Shown here piece by piece: positions 1 through 12,707 of a stretch of 64,000 bases of DNA (positions are counted from its first letter, which is position 1; every line of letters begins with the position of its first letter). The position numbers and the translations under genes were made by a program. Origin of the DNA: Aldrovandia affinis (Eukaryota > Chordata > Actinopteri > Notacanthiformes > Halosauridae); contig JAINUG010000209.1 in assembly GCA_029706075.1 (NCBI GenBank), positions 62,001 to 126,000 on the forward strand. The letters are read 5' to 3'. The notes below the pieces were generated by a model, which saw only the letters and a list, made by a program, of their open reading frames with translations, ran no database searches and was not told where the DNA came from.

Positions 1-494
1 TCATACCGCATGCCAGGCAGCAAGAGAGGGGGGAGGGGAGCAACCGCATGCAAGTGAGTGACAGAGAAGGAGCACGAGAGAAGGGGTGGGAGGATGAGGG
101 AATAGCAGAAAGAGGAGGAGCTTTATGGGCCTGTTTGCGTAGTTTTTTTCCCTCCCTCTCTAGTTCCCTCTTTATTAAAGGTCTTCCCTCCTCTCTCCAC
201 TCTCACACTTACAAAGGCACTGGCATTTGAAATCCCAAATATAAAGAAAAAGAATATGGACTGCAGTATATAGGCTATGTATTGCTACATGATTAAAAGA
301 GTACAAAGACAGTTTTGCATTTTAGCTTTAGAAGCTGTGGTATGATACCTGCAAATTATTTTTCTTTTAATTTATTGTTTAATTAGTCTTTGATTGTAGC
401 TACTGTATTACTACTGAAGTTAACTATAGCGTGCAGATGGTTTGGTGACCATTTTGTTTGTTATTCCAAAGTCTGTAATCGTTTTCTGCCTTTT

Positions 495-567
495 CAAAAT
501 GGCTGCCGGTTCCCTGGAGTGACCTTTAACTCTATCACCTGAATCTTGCAAAAAAGAGAAAACGGGT
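495..567 (+). promoter_or_regulatory. Candidate first exon end, unit 1 (YY1-like motif and splice donor)
   Basis: A 'caaaatggctgcc' motif, close to the YY1 core AAnATGGC, starts at 495 and is followed by a consensus splice donor (cgg|gtaagt, GT at 566-567). YY1 sites often lie just downstream of vertebrate transcription starts, so this could be the end of a short noncoding first exon. No transcript evidence is available. Confidence 0.4.
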
Positions 568-1540
568 AAGTCATTTTAAAGGAGTAAAATATATTCTTCT
601 TTTCATATCGGAAACAATATTTATATTTGGGGTACTTCTTTTCATTTTTAAGAACATGTTAAAATACGCTCAGGCTGTTAAGGTGGGGTGAGTGTTTAGA
701 CGCTGATTGACAGTGTTACGCTTGTTGAGTATTTTATTATATTTTTATTTTACACTCAACGAGGAATCATTTATCAACATGTGTGAATTGTCTGTTGTTG
801 TCATCATAGTTTTCCTTTTTGGTCAGTATGTCTCAGTAGCTATCTCTGGATTTGCCTATACTGCCCTGTTTACGTTCAGATCCATTCACTGCCATGTGCA
901 GCTCTATGGTCTGAAATCTGTCACTCTGTCAGTCCTCATCCATGTGTTCCAGTATCTGTTAATCTGGTCTGCATGTCTAACTGTGTATATCTGGGGCTGA
1001 ATATTCAAGCTTGTCCATTTGTGAATGGGTTTGTTGACTTTGGCCTACAGTCTATCATCACAGGTTCTGTTGCTGGATTTGGGTGGGAGTTTTTAGAAAT
1101 CTTTATCTTTCAGAGACCTCATAGGTTATAAAACAGGCCACAAACAGTGACGAGGCCCTGTTTCCATTCAGTCAGATTGATACAGTCTGGTGCAGCGCCA
1201 TTGCCTGTGCCATGATACCCAGCAGACAGCATTCTCCTCAGTTCATAAAAGTAACTTCCTTTCATGGACCAAGCTACATACCACTGTGACTTCAGTTATG
1301 CATTTCACGTTATTATTGCTGGCAGGTGGAAATATGATGCAATCCTGTTGCGCACAAATAAGATCATCAGGTATATATTGCTTAAATCTAACATTTTACA
1401 TTCATAAATGAAGTAAGACAATCTCTACTGAATAATAAAAAAACAGACATTTAGTCATTCTAGACCCTTCTGCTGTGGAGGGAATTGTAGATGTTAGCGG
1501 TATCAATGCAGGCCACTAAGCTCAGTGATACATGATTTTT

Positions 1541-2331
1541 TTTACATTTTAAGCATTTAGCAGACGCTCTTATCCAGAGCGACTTACAAGATGTGCATTA
1601 ATACATGGCAGGAACAATCATAGTTAGCGCATGAGATCAGTGCAGGAATTCAGCAATAGACATCATTGCAGGCATCTGCGTACCATACCTGTAACACCGG
1701 GAAGGAAAAGGTTAGTGAATTATTTTTTTTTGGGGGGGGGGGGAGTATAGTGTTGAACAAGGAAACAGCGGTGAAGACAATTTAGCTAGATGGACAGAGT
1801 TCAGTGGTAGTGGAGTCTGAAGAGGTGGGTTTTGAGTCTCTTGCGGAAGATCGTAAGTGATTCCGCAGTCCTGACCGATTGCGGAAGGTCGTTCCACCAG
1901 CGAGGGATCAGGACAGAGAAGAGGCGGGACCGCGAGGAGCGGCTGCCAGGCGCCCGGAGGGAAGGGACAGTCAGTTTACCAGAGGAGGCGGAGCGGAGGG
2001 GTCTGGGAGGTGTGTAGGGAGTGATGAGTGACTGGAGGTATGGGGGAGCAGTACCTCTGGCCGCTTGAAAAGTAAGCACCAGTGACTTGAATCTGATGCG
2101 TGCTGCGATGGGGAGCCAGTGCAGAGAGGAGAGTAGAGGGGTGACGTGGGTGAACTTCAGCTGGTTGAACACCAGATAAGCGGCAGCGTTCTGGACTAGT
2201 TGCAGTGGCTTAATGGCGCAGGCCGGAAGGCCTGCCAGCAAGGAATTGCAGTAGTCCAGACGTGAGATCACCAGGGCCTGGACCAGGAGTTGAGTGGCCT
2301 CTTGGGTGAGGAACGGTCGGATCGGATACAG
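1541..2331 (-). mobile_element. L2-clade LINE, 3' part
   Basis: On the minus strand the frame at 2271-1801 encodes the C-terminal end of an L2-type reverse transcriptase protein (SRLDYCNSLLAGLP, LQLVQNAAA, SLHWLPIAARIRFK, RWWNDLP, FRKRLKTHLF). The 3' tail lies on the + strand's left side (1541-1590) with 'agcagacgctcttatccaga', the hallmark of fish L2 tails. It is 5'-truncated, as LINE copies usually are, and sits inside the first tandem unit. Confidence 0.9.
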
Positions 2332-3239
2332 ATTGAGAGACTTTTTAAAATCATTGCCAGAGACACACTGGTAGCTGGAAACATGTAGACATTAAACATC
2401 CGATCTGGAATGTGACAATATAGCTGTGCACCATGGCACAATATAGTTCATGCTCCAATGACAGACAGAAAGTACTGTAACTCGGTGATGTTGCATAGTG
2501 GTGGTGTCTGGTATAGCAGCACTGTTTGTCTCTTTTTTCATACCGCATGCCAGGCAGCAAGACAGGGGGGAAGGGAGCAAGCGAATGCCAGAGACAGAGG
2601 GAGAGCAGGAGAGAGGGGGGGTCAGAGGGGATGAGGGACTAGCAGAAAGAGGAGGAGCTTTATGTGTCTCTTTGACTCGGGTTTCCCCTCTTTATTAAAG
2701 GCCTTACCTCCTCTCTCCACTCTCACTCTTACAAAGGCACAGATAAATATAAAGGAAAGTAATACAGGCTGCAAAAGAGATTGAGAGACTCTTTTCAATC
2801 ATAGCCAGAGACACATTGGTAGCTGGAAACATGTAGACATTAAACATCTGATCTGGAATGTGGCAATGTAGCTGTGCACCGTGGCACAATATAGTTCATG
2901 CTCCAATGACAGACAGCAAGTACTGTAACTAGATGACGTTGCATAGTGGTGGTGTCTGGTATAGCAGCACTGTTTGTCTCTTTTTTAATACCGCATGCCA
3001 GGAAGCAAGAGAGGGGGGAAGGGAGAAACCACATGCAAGAGAGCGACAGAGGGGAGGAGAACGAGGGGGATGAGGGAATAGAAGAAAGAGGAGGAGCTTT
3101 ATGTGTCTTCCCTCTTTATTAAAGGCCTTACCTCTTCTCTCCACTCTCACTCTCACAAAGGCAGAGGGGCAGACATTTAAAGTCACAGATAAATATAAAG
3201 GAATAATACAGGCTGCAATATACAGCTCTCTGTACATGG
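2331..3239. repeat. Direct tandem duplication of about 452 bp
   Basis: 2331-2787 and 2783-3239 are near-copies. Both run from 'gattgagagact' through 'gtagctggaaacatgtagac', 'atagttcatgctccaatgac' and 'gtggtggtgtctggtatagc' to the GA-rich segment. They differ at only scattered bases, so this step is younger than the split between the larger units around it. Confidence 0.8.
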
Positions 3240-3318
3240 ATGTTAATGTATGATTAAGTGAATATATAAACCATCTGCATTTTGTATATCAGTTGTCAAT
3301 AATCGCTTTGTGCCTTTG

Positions 3319-3386
3319 CAAAATGGCTGCCAGGTCCCAGCAGTGAACTGTATCACGTTCATCTTGCAAAATTAGAGGAAACGGGT
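3319..3386 (+). promoter_or_regulatory. Candidate first exon end, unit 2 (YY1-like motif and splice donor)
   Basis: Second copy of the module: 'caaaatggctgcc' at 3319-3331 and the donor cgg|gtaagt with GT at 3385-3386. The flanking 'atcttgcaaaa' and 'gaggaaacgg' match unit 1 closely. Both motif and donor survive although the surrounding sequence has drifted. Confidence 0.4.
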
Positions 3387-5047
3387 AAGTTATTAAAGGA
3401 GTAAAATATGTGGCTGTTGTCATATCCGAAATAATATTGTCATTAAGGTTCCTTTTTTAAAATTATTATTATTATTTTTTATTTTATTTTTTTATAACAA
3501 CCTGTCCAAGGCTGTTAAGGTGTGGTGTGTAATTAGATGCTGGTTGACAGTCTTATGCTTGTTGCATATTTATTGCATTTTGATCCAACGCTCAACAAGG
3601 AATCATATTTATCAGCATGTGTGAATTGTCTGTTGTTGTCATCATAGTTTTCTTTTTTGGTCAGTATGTCTCAGTAGCCATCCCTGGGTTTGCCTATACC
3701 GCCATGTTTCCGGTCAGATCCATTCACTGGCATGTGCAGCTCTATGGTCTGAAATCCTGTCACTCTGTCAGTCCTTACCCATGTATCTGTTAGTCTGGTC
3801 TGCATGTCTATCTGTGTGTGTGTCTGGGGTTGAATATTCAAGCTTGTCCATTTATGAATGGGTTTGATGATTTCGGCCTACAGACTATGATCACATGTTT
3901 AGTTGCTGGATTTGGGTGGGAGTTTTTAGAAATGTTTATCTTTCAGAGACCTCATAGAGTATAAAACAGGCCATAAGTAATGACGAGGTCCTGGTTCCAG
4001 GTAGTCAGATTGATACAGTCTGGCGCAGTGCCATTGCCTGTGCCATGATTTTTCAGTGAATAAAATTCACTTGCTTACAGGGACCAAGCTGTAGCATACC
4101 ACTGTCCCTTTAGCTATGCTTCTCACATTATCATTGCTGGCAGGTGGAATTGATCACTGCTGCACACAAATAAGATATAGTATCCTGTTGCATAAATACT
4201 ACTTTTACAGTGAAGTTAAATACGTTAATAAGTAATGGGTTAAGATTATCTACAATGTGAAATTATCCAAACCAGACAATTTTGTCAGAAGTTTGAGAGG
4301 GAATGGTAAAGAAATACTGCAGTCCATGCTAAGTATCAGTCCTAAGCTCAGAGATATAGACCTATCCACTACTCCCCTCTACAGTAAAAGACAATACATT
4401 CAGTTGTCTTTATATGTTGAAGAGAAGACAGAGAATGTTACAGTGAAGCTGTGCAATATAGCATAAAATAGCAGGCTAAGCTCAGAGAGAGCAAGTACCT
4501 AGGTGGCGTTGCATAGTGGTGGTGTCTGGTATAGCAGAACTGTTTGTCTCCTTTTTCATACCTCATGCCAGGAAGCAAGAGGGGGGAGGGGAGCAAGCGC
4601 ATGGAGCAAGAGAAAGAGAGGGGGAGGAAGTGAGCGAGAAGGAGGGGGGATGAGGGAATAGCAGAAAGAGGAGGAGCTTTTCTGTATCTGTCTGCATCTG
4701 TTTTTTCCCTCCAACGTTTCCCTCGTTTTTAAGTCTTCTCTCGTCTCTACAGTCTCACAACAATAGAGATAGACAGACTTTTAAGAAACAATTCAATGTA
4801 AATGTGTAGGCTAGAATACAAGCTTTAATATAGCTTTGTATTAATAATATCACATGTATACTTTTGAAGGGAATACTGAAATAGATTGTTCTATCTTAGT
4901 ATTAGAAGCTGTGGTACGATAGTACTACTGTTCATTTTTGTGTACTTTTTACTTTGATTGTACTATTCTTTAGGTTGCTTGCAATGTGCAGATACTGGCA
5001 ACCATTTTGTTTGTCAGTCAGTCAATAGCAATAGTTTTCCGCCTTTG

Positions 5048-5119
5048 CAAAATGGCTGCCAGGTGTCTGGTGTAACCTCTGACTCTGTTGTGTGACAGGA
5101 AAAAGAAGTGCAAAGAGGT
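5048..5119 (+). promoter_or_regulatory. Candidate first exon end, unit 3 (YY1-like motif and splice donor)
   Basis: Third and most diverged copy: 'caaaatggctgcc' at 5048-5060 and the donor gag|gtaagt with GT at 5118-5119. The sequence between them has changed more than in units 1 and 2, yet both signals are kept. Confidence 0.4.
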
Positions 5120-5700
5120 AAGTCATTTTTAGGTTGTTCAATATCTACTTGTAGCTGTATCCGAGAACATTATTTTTGTTTGGTTTATAGTTTTGTATGA
5201 AAAATAATATGTCCAAGGCTGTCAAGGTGTGGTGTTTATTGAGACCCTGGTCGATATTGTTAAGCTTGTTGAATATTTAAAAACATTCTGGTCTTAAATT
5301 AATCAAGGAATCCAATTTTTTATCATATGTACTTTATTATATTTTGTGGTCAGTATGTCTCAGTAACCTTCTCTGGCTGCCTACCACCATCTATCCGGTC
5401 ACATACACTCACCTGCCTGTGAAGCTCTAGATCTGTCTGATATCCTATGTCATTCTCTAGCCATGTCCATGAGTTTCAACATCTTGTGCTTTTCTTGAAT
5501 GGTTATGATGATGGCCAACAATGTGTCATCAGAAATTCTGTATCTCTGGGAGGGAGGACATTATAGTATTGAGGCCTGAGGAGATACAAAACAGGCCTTA
5601 AGTGTCTACATTCTAGCTCCCGGTATTTGGATTAACACTTGGTGCAGTGACATTATTTCTACAAGTGTGTGTTGGCTTTCCCAGAGTAGTGCTGTTGGTA

Positions 5701-8370
5701 CTTGTACGAAAGACCCTCTAGACCAAAAAAAACAAAAACCGGTATCATTGATTCTTTGTTTGTTATAGAAGGTTTTTCATACATTTGTATGTAAGTTTAT
5801 TTCAGTTTGCTTTCCGCATTCAACTGGGACCTTTGAACATTACAGGAGCTGGTTTTAGGTAGTAGACTGGCTTGTCCTCCAGGGGGTGAACGTCAAATCT
5901 GTTTCACTTCACAGGAATCAGTGTCAGGTCAGCCTAGGAATATGTGTCAAAGTTTGGGAGTGTCTCTCATTGAATCACTTAATGGGGTAACAGGTTCAAC
6001 CAGGTTTGTAAATTAGTCAAAAGTAACTTTGTTAGGCTTTCTTCCTCGAATATAAGTATTGATATTTGTTCCACAAAGTTTGAATGTAGCAGTTGCATCA
6101 ATGACAATGTATTAATCTGTCCTTTCAGAGGAGAATGTAGTTATGCAGCATATCCTAATATCTTGTTTTGTGTGCAGGAGTGTATGTTTGGAATGCACAG
6201 GCCCATGGGTGTAGACATAATGTCTGCAGGGATTGAGTAGGGAGGAGAAGACTCTTTGTACCATAAAGGAGTACCTTTACAGAGCCATATCCAGTCCTTG
6301 ATGTTGAGAACAAGGAGCCAAGGGATACTGTCCAGTTTTGACTTCAAAAAAACAAAAAAACATTTTGAGTTTGCCAAATCTGACTGATCGTTTTCAGTGG
6401 TTGTGACCTAGATAGATTTTTTGTGGTAATAGTTTGTAATTAACTCTGATAATGATCATGAAAGTATGCATATCCCCTCTTGGATACATGTATAACATAT
6501 TAGCCCATATGTATTAATTTAGTAGATTTCCCTGCTGGTGGCATTTGATTTTTTTAATATAATAAAAAATAAATAGAAATTATCTATATCTGGAGCTCAA
6601 AGAAAATGGCTGTAGTACACAGATTTATTTTATTCTTTTTACTGCAGTTGTCTTTCTTTTGTACAATTTAATATAACCATCCACCGTCTGTTGGATATTA
6701 TATTCAGTTATATTGAATGACATTCAATAGCATATTTGATAGAATATCCTGCCATTTCTGATTTTAATGCTGAAATATGTGCAGGGTTTGTTTCCTGATG
6801 CATGTCTAGGAAAAAGAGAAATTCTCAATCATGAGAATCATCTCAATACACTCAAGACAAGAACTTATAGCAGAAGCTTTCAATCGGAGGTCTGTGGACC
6901 AATGAGTCCTTGAACAACATGAAAGCGCACATATGATGTACAAAATGTGTTGTAATTTGACTTGTCAAAGACGTGTTGAATAGTACATAGGCCTAGAATG
7001 TTTTGGCTGAAGAGGGTCCTAGCTCATAAAAAGGTTGAAAATCTTTGACATTGAATGTCTTTTCATAACAGTAGAATGTACTAGTACAAACAACGGGCTG
7101 ACCCAAATAGCTGATCAGAACTATTATTTCCTTTGTTATTATATAAGACTTTCAGAATATAAGCTTCATTTTAAGCAAATAATATAATATTTGGCTGATT
7201 TGTCGTTTTCATTTGAATGTTTTTCCTTTTTTTATCCCATGAGCCATCCATGTAACCACAGTAAAATGTTTGCATATACATTGACATTCACCTAATTTCA
7301 TGCAAATTACTGGGGAAAGCTTGTGGTGGAAATATAAATTGTCCATTTGGTTTTTGTATGGGAGGCAGCCAACATCTTCCTGTGAAAGCAGCATAATTAG
7401 CCAATAGTATGTCAAATACAATTTAAAAATGACAGCGATAGCTGAAGGAAAATGACCACTTATTGTCCATTTTAGATCTGTATTTGTTGTTACGGATATT
7501 TGTCAGAGGTAGTCACAGAGCATTCATACTTATTAGTGCATATTTTTAGAGAGCGATGAGAGAGGAGGGTTTTATAAACCTCAAATTTGAATATGCCTTT
7601 GTCTATAGCTGAAAACTTCTCTATGGAAATCCAGCCTTTGCTACAGTACAGTAAAAGGCAACAATATTTCCAAAACCTGAGGTAGTAGTAGCTATATATA
7701 ATTGAAGAGCCAGATTTCTCAGAATTTATGTTGTGTTGAAATGTTTACTTATTGATGTCCATTGTCATCTTTACCATTATTTATATTTTTCCAATGAAGC
7801 TCTTTAAAAAAAAAAAAGGATCCTCCCATTGTATGAATGGTCATCCTGCATGCACAATTTCCTCAGTACTTTGTTGCTCACATTGCATAGAACAATGACA
7901 TTTGCAATGTATTCAAATTAACCTAAGAAATTGATTGTCTATAAATTCTCTGGTACCCATAACACAGCGCACTCAGACACAAGGAGTCATGGTAATATCT
8001 CGCCCAGAGACTCAGAGGTATACTATTGAATTTCTGCTTCCTACATTATGTTTCCCCTTGCCTCTTTTTGCCACGGTCTGATTGCAGCATTTGTAGAAAT
8101 GTATCTTTCCTGCTTCTTCCAGTCTCCCCCCAAGGCAACAGGTTTTCATTTGACAGTTTCCACACCCAACGGTCTACATACGCTAGGTTAAAATAATCAT
8201 AAACATTTGACACCATCCCCGCTGTCATCACACTGCTACGCAATCACCTAGTGTGGTTTCACTTCTGTTGCCTCACTTGCCATTTTATTCACTAGGAGGG
8301 CAGAAATCGCATCCATAGCCTCATGGACTAACTGACAGACCCACCAGAAAATAATTTGCCCCTATGATAT
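5701..8370. other. Unassigned AT-rich sequence
   Basis: Both strands were read for long frames, transposase or reverse transcriptase motifs and terminal repeats, and nothing convincing was found. Short frames here (for example 6141-6377 and 7209-7421, minus) show no family motif. Confidence 0.5.
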
Positions 8371-8971
8371 TCTCAAAATGAATTAAATTAAGACCAGTAC
8401 TATACCAGAATTTGAAAACAATGCTTTTTGATAGAATAAGGACTGTACTGCACCAAAGTCGATGTCAGAAAGCTTATAATTTCATGCATTGGCTCGCCGA
8501 ATCAGGTCAATTGTGGCACGCAAACTTTGGTTTGGGAACTATGTCATGCCGTACTTCCTCTTTCCCGAACAGAGTGGGAAGGAAGAACCAAACTCTCCCT
8601 GAGAGTGAAATATTGCAGCTTCCAGCCCAGTCTAACCTCCCTCCTTTTCCCCTCTTAAATTCCTGCTGGCCTGTGGTATGGAGGGAAGTAAAGGAGTAAG
8701 AGACAACAAATGAGGATGAAAGCAAAAATTGATGGAGAGAGAAACCACAACTACAGCAGGAAGCACACTATCTGGCATAGGTTGTGGGTCCATGAACATG
8801 TTCCATGCTGAACCTGATTCGGCTAGCTAATGCATGCAATTATAAGCTTTCTGACATCGATTTTGGTGCAGAACAGTCCTTATTGCACTTTGTGAAAAAG
8901 CATTGGTTTCAGATCTGGTTTAGTACTGGTCTTAATTTAGTTTTAAATTTAAATAAAATATCATTTTGAGA
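8371..8971. mobile_element. Fold-back MITE with arms of about 130 bp
   Basis: The left arm (8371 to about 8507) and right arm (about 8810 to 8971) are inverted copies: 'tctcaaaatga' opens the element and 'tcattttgaga' closes it, 'attaagaccagtact' pairs with 'agtactggtcttaat', and 'gatgtcagaaagcttataat' pairs with 'attataagctttctgacatc'. The roughly 300 bp centre is single-copy and has no transposase. The superfamily cannot be set because no clear target duplication was seen. Confidence 0.75.
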
Positions 8972-11223
8972 TCCTTTGAAACCTTAAACGGTTTTGTTTA
9001 AAAAAAACATATTCATCAGTCACCATACACTACGTTTTGTATTACAGAAACATAGCCATTGAACAAACCAATAAAATTGCAGCCACTGTGAAATTACATG
9101 CAATTGCTATTAAGGGCAGAATAATAGTTCGTTATTCATGCAATGTCATGGTTCCTGACTCACGTAGGCTATTAGCTCTGAAACATCAAACTTTATTTTG
9201 ACTTCTGCAAACTAATGTTACCAAAAATTTGTATAGCCACAATTTCAGACACAAAATAAATAAAAAAAATGTTCCTGATCCATCAGGGAGCAGGTGTGGG
9301 TTGTACCAGTAATTGTAGTGCTCTTGATACATTGCACAGGATTTATCTGCTGTTTTTCATCTGCAGTCCCTAAACACATTACTATAAGACAAACGATACT
9401 ATGCAGTCAAGTACATGGGCAGTACAGTACTTAGTAATCCTCAACAAAATCAGTTGTAGTCAGTGCAGACCATGATGTCCACACTGGGCCTCGAGGAGCT
9501 TATTAATGTTGCAGGCTGTGGCATAAATTATATGCCATTCTCAGTAGCATTCACCTGGAAAAATGGGCTATAACACGCTTAGTTAAAAAAAATCCCAATG
9601 TCATCATATGAATTCCAAATCAGTCTTAATCGCTGGATTGGGGATAGGCCTACTGAAGCGCTTCCTTGTGTTTTTACACCACTGAATGTCATTTAAGAGT
9701 TAATCATTTGTCTGTGGCTCGCGATGCTTGGATGTCTGGATACTTTGTGTAGAACCTGAAGGTGCCAAGTGTTGACTACCCTCATTGCTGTTGGCAGTAT
9801 AAGTTCACAGCTTCTCTTTGCATCTGAATGTAAAGCTAGTCAAAACTGTGAAAAGATTCATCTGGCTATGGATTAAGTTCTAATGTTTGCGATCAGGCCC
9901 TACATAAATATTTTTATGCCCTTTCTGAACTAGCGACATCAGGGTCAGTTATTCTGATTGTGTGTGTAGCAGTGTGCACAGAAAGCATTCATATGATGTT
10001 TGTCAGGTGGGATTTAATGACCCCTTGTTGATTTGTCCTTTTCAAAATTGTTAAAATATGTATGTATATTTGTATGTGGTCTCTTTGTCTCCATAGTATA
10101 TTTTTGCCAGCATACTGAAAATCAGCAGTATGGGTTTCATTGGGAATTTCACTTAGTTATCTGCCAAAGCACAACCGAATATATTTGTATGTTGTTTTAT
10201 TTATTTGTTAATTTATTTGGCTGAAATAGCTAAATAAATAAAAAAATAAAAAAGTGGAATTCATGCCTACTCGAGTTCGATTTTTCGTAGCTATAAGTTT
10301 CACATTTTTGGGATAAGAATCCCTTGTATCTGTGAATCTAAAAGGGAATACCCAAACATTTAGCAATTTGGCATACGATGTACACAGTAATTTTGCAAGA
10401 TCGAGATGACTGGAAAGCTAGGCTACTCACGAATAGTTTAAAATGTATTGATTTATTTTTTGCATCATTTCGTTTTTGTCAAATGTGGTCCTGCATGAGA
10501 GGAAGTACATTACATTTATTGTTCTTTTGGTGTTCTAAAGCTCTGATTTGTTCAATCACTGATTTGTGCTGGTAATAGCAAGCTAATTTCATGTTTCTTT
10601 TCTTTTTTACCACATTTTATGAAGCACGCAAATCAATATCCTGGGCTGGTATTTCTCAGAATGTTTGAGCCTCAAGCCTGTTGCTTGCTTTTTTGTTCCA
10701 GGCTGCATTGATTGAGATTAGTTAATTTCTCATTGCAGCTTGTGGAAAATCCTTTGTTTATAGAGATTTAATGTACTACGTTTTGTTGTCAAAGTGTGGT
10801 CCATGATTTGATGGGTAATTACTGCAGTGCCATCAGCTACAGAAGTTGCTCTTGAACTGGTCTCAGATAGGGTCATATTTGTTGCAGAAGCAGTGCCCTC
10901 TTCATATAACGTATGAACCTACTTAACTAAATCATACATCTGTTGGGGTTTATCTTTATTGCTTATTGCTCTTTTTTGCTAAAGCTTGGAACTGACTATA
11001 CAGTCTGATCTGACAGATTTGAGAACATCCTTTTTTTAACGGAATTTACAGGCAGATGTATATTTCAGTTTCCTGGTTTTCATTTTCTTCTTTTTTGCCA
11101 TGCTATTGTGTACCAGTTTATGTGTGCTCCCTATGTAGGAATACAATTTGAGATTGTATCTTTGTGATAAATTACAGAAAAAAAGTTAATACTATTTTTT
11201 TGTATGATTATGTTTTATTCTAT
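8972..11223. other. Unassigned intergenic sequence
   Basis: AT-rich sequence with no long frame, no recognisable element and no strong inverted repeats. Confidence 0.5.
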
Positions 11224-11528
11224 TGATCTAGCCCATCGGACCCCCATCCCATATCTATAGAGGGAGAGAGAGAGATATGAGGAGAATCAAGTAGATCTCC
11301 ATACCTTTTCCCCTTCTTTGTGTCTTCATGAAGACCTCTACAGGCCAGTAGGGGGAACTGCAATGGAACTAGCAGACATTTTGCTTATGTAGTGGAAATG
11401 TTTTCTAAGAGAGGTGGGCAGAGACAGACACAAAATGGCTGCCAAGGGAGGACTGAAGGTGGGAGATGGGAGGTGGGACAGATAAAAGATGATATGGAGT
11501 AGCTGTTCAGAAGATGTATGTAGGTTTT

Positions 11529-11563
<35 letters not shown>

Positions 11564-12130
11564 TTTCTCTCAAATTATTTTGCTGTAATATTTGGCACAT
11601 TTTGTTTTGTAATATTTTGTTTGTCCCTTTTTCCGGTCTGGAGTTTTACTGTTACTGCAGTATATTTCTACGTGTATGCAAGTTTCCTTATCCCTCACAG
11701 ACGTGCGTAGATTTTCAGATCATGGAGTTAGCTTTGAGGGCAAAATAATTACCCTTCTTCCAAGACATTGTAATGTTAGCTCTTTTCAGGAATCCCGGGT
11801 CAATGCAAATGGACATGTGTGTCTACATTGTGAAAGCATAGTGGCAAAGCATTGTGGGAAGCATGCCTGGTAAAAGCTAAAGAAAGGTGTGAAATAGGTC
11901 TTGCACTGTAGGTCGTGTTTATTGTGTGAAGGTTGCTGGAGAAACAGGTTGCCAGCACATTATCTCTGCATTGACCGTTCCCTAGTGGTTCACCCCTCCC
12001 CCACTGCTCTCTGTTCACTCTCCTGACCCCCCTCTGTCCTCCTCCCACTCTGCATCGCACACCTATCTTTCTCACTCCCTTTATCTCTTTCACTCTTATC
12101 ACTGTATGGTGTAAACTGTCGTGGATCACA
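11224..12130. repeat. Duplicated upstream module, copy A
   Basis: Matches 12708-13690 in order: 'gaagacctctacaggccag', 'tagcagacatttt', 'caaaatggctgcc' (11431-11443), a GA-rich run, a T-rich or TA-rich run, and a C/T-rich block with 'gttcacccctccccca'. A (TA)n tract lies at about 11534-11560. The YY1-like motif is the same as in the 1-5700 units, but no consensus donor follows it. Confidence 0.65.
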
Positions 12131-12337
12131 GTAATTTGTGGACTGGATTTTGTGCCAGGATTACGAAGGCCTTTTGGCTGTGTTAGGCGAAGGAAGAAGG
12201 CCTTTATGGATGTTTCTTTTAGTGCGTGTTATACCCTTACAGGAACGTCTATATTCTTCAAATATATTGTTTATATTTGATTATTTTTATTTTATTTTAT
12301 ATGCAGCAGCCATATGTATGCAATATATATACAAATT

Positions 12338-12530
12338 AGTTTGGTGTAGTGCATAGGGAATAAGACCAGTCAACTGTAACCCTACAGGTGTGTGCTACTG
12401 TTGTAGCCTTGAGCAAGGTACTTGACCTGAATTACTTTTAATAAATAAAATAATATTTACATATAATCTGTATATTCAAAAATATAACCTATGCAAATTA
12501 TCTTGGATAAGAGCTAAGCAAATTAAATAA
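12338..12530 (+). mobile_element. Decayed L2-tailed tRNA-derived SINE
   Basis: It reads like the family seen clearly at 54183-54386: a tRNA-like head ('ggtgtagtgcatagggaataagacc', split here as two pieces of the same head), then 'gccttgagcaaggtacttgacc' as a body landmark, then a degraded L2 tail 'cttggataagagc'. Many substitutions point to an old insertion. Confidence 0.5.
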
Positions 12531-12707
12531 TTTAACTGTATGATTTTTAGTTATATTGAGGATACCTAACAAGTAACAAAAGCCAGCTTGCTTGCTTGCT
12601 TTAAAGTCGAATGGCTTTCTTTGAAGATCCAGAAGTAGTCCAAAATGGAAACCAGATGTAGAGTACAAAACGTGAACACATGAATGTGACTGGCCTCCCA
12701 GGTGAAT

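Larger units (their letters stand above)
1..5700. repeat. Tandem block of three diverged 2-2.5 kb units
   Basis: Three stretches repeat the same landmarks in the same order: a GA-rich segment with 'ccgcatgccagg' and 'gaggaggagcttt' (about 1-190, 2986-3170, 4556-4690), a 'caaaatggctgcc' motif (495, 3319, 5048) with a consensus splice donor about 60-70 nt later, a 'ggctgttaaggtg' segment (about 672, 3509; variant near 5217), a 'cagtatgtctcagta' segment (about 823, 3661, 5350) and a 'gattgatacagtctgg' segment (about 1174, 4008; weak near 5631). The third unit is the most diverged. The block starts at the window edge and may extend upstream. No unit has a convincing long reading frame. Boundaries are approximate. 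Confidence 0.75.

Noticed and set aside
707-1000. 97-aa frame in tandem unit 1
   Set aside because: The matching place in units 2 and 3 does not keep the frame, so it is not a conserved protein.
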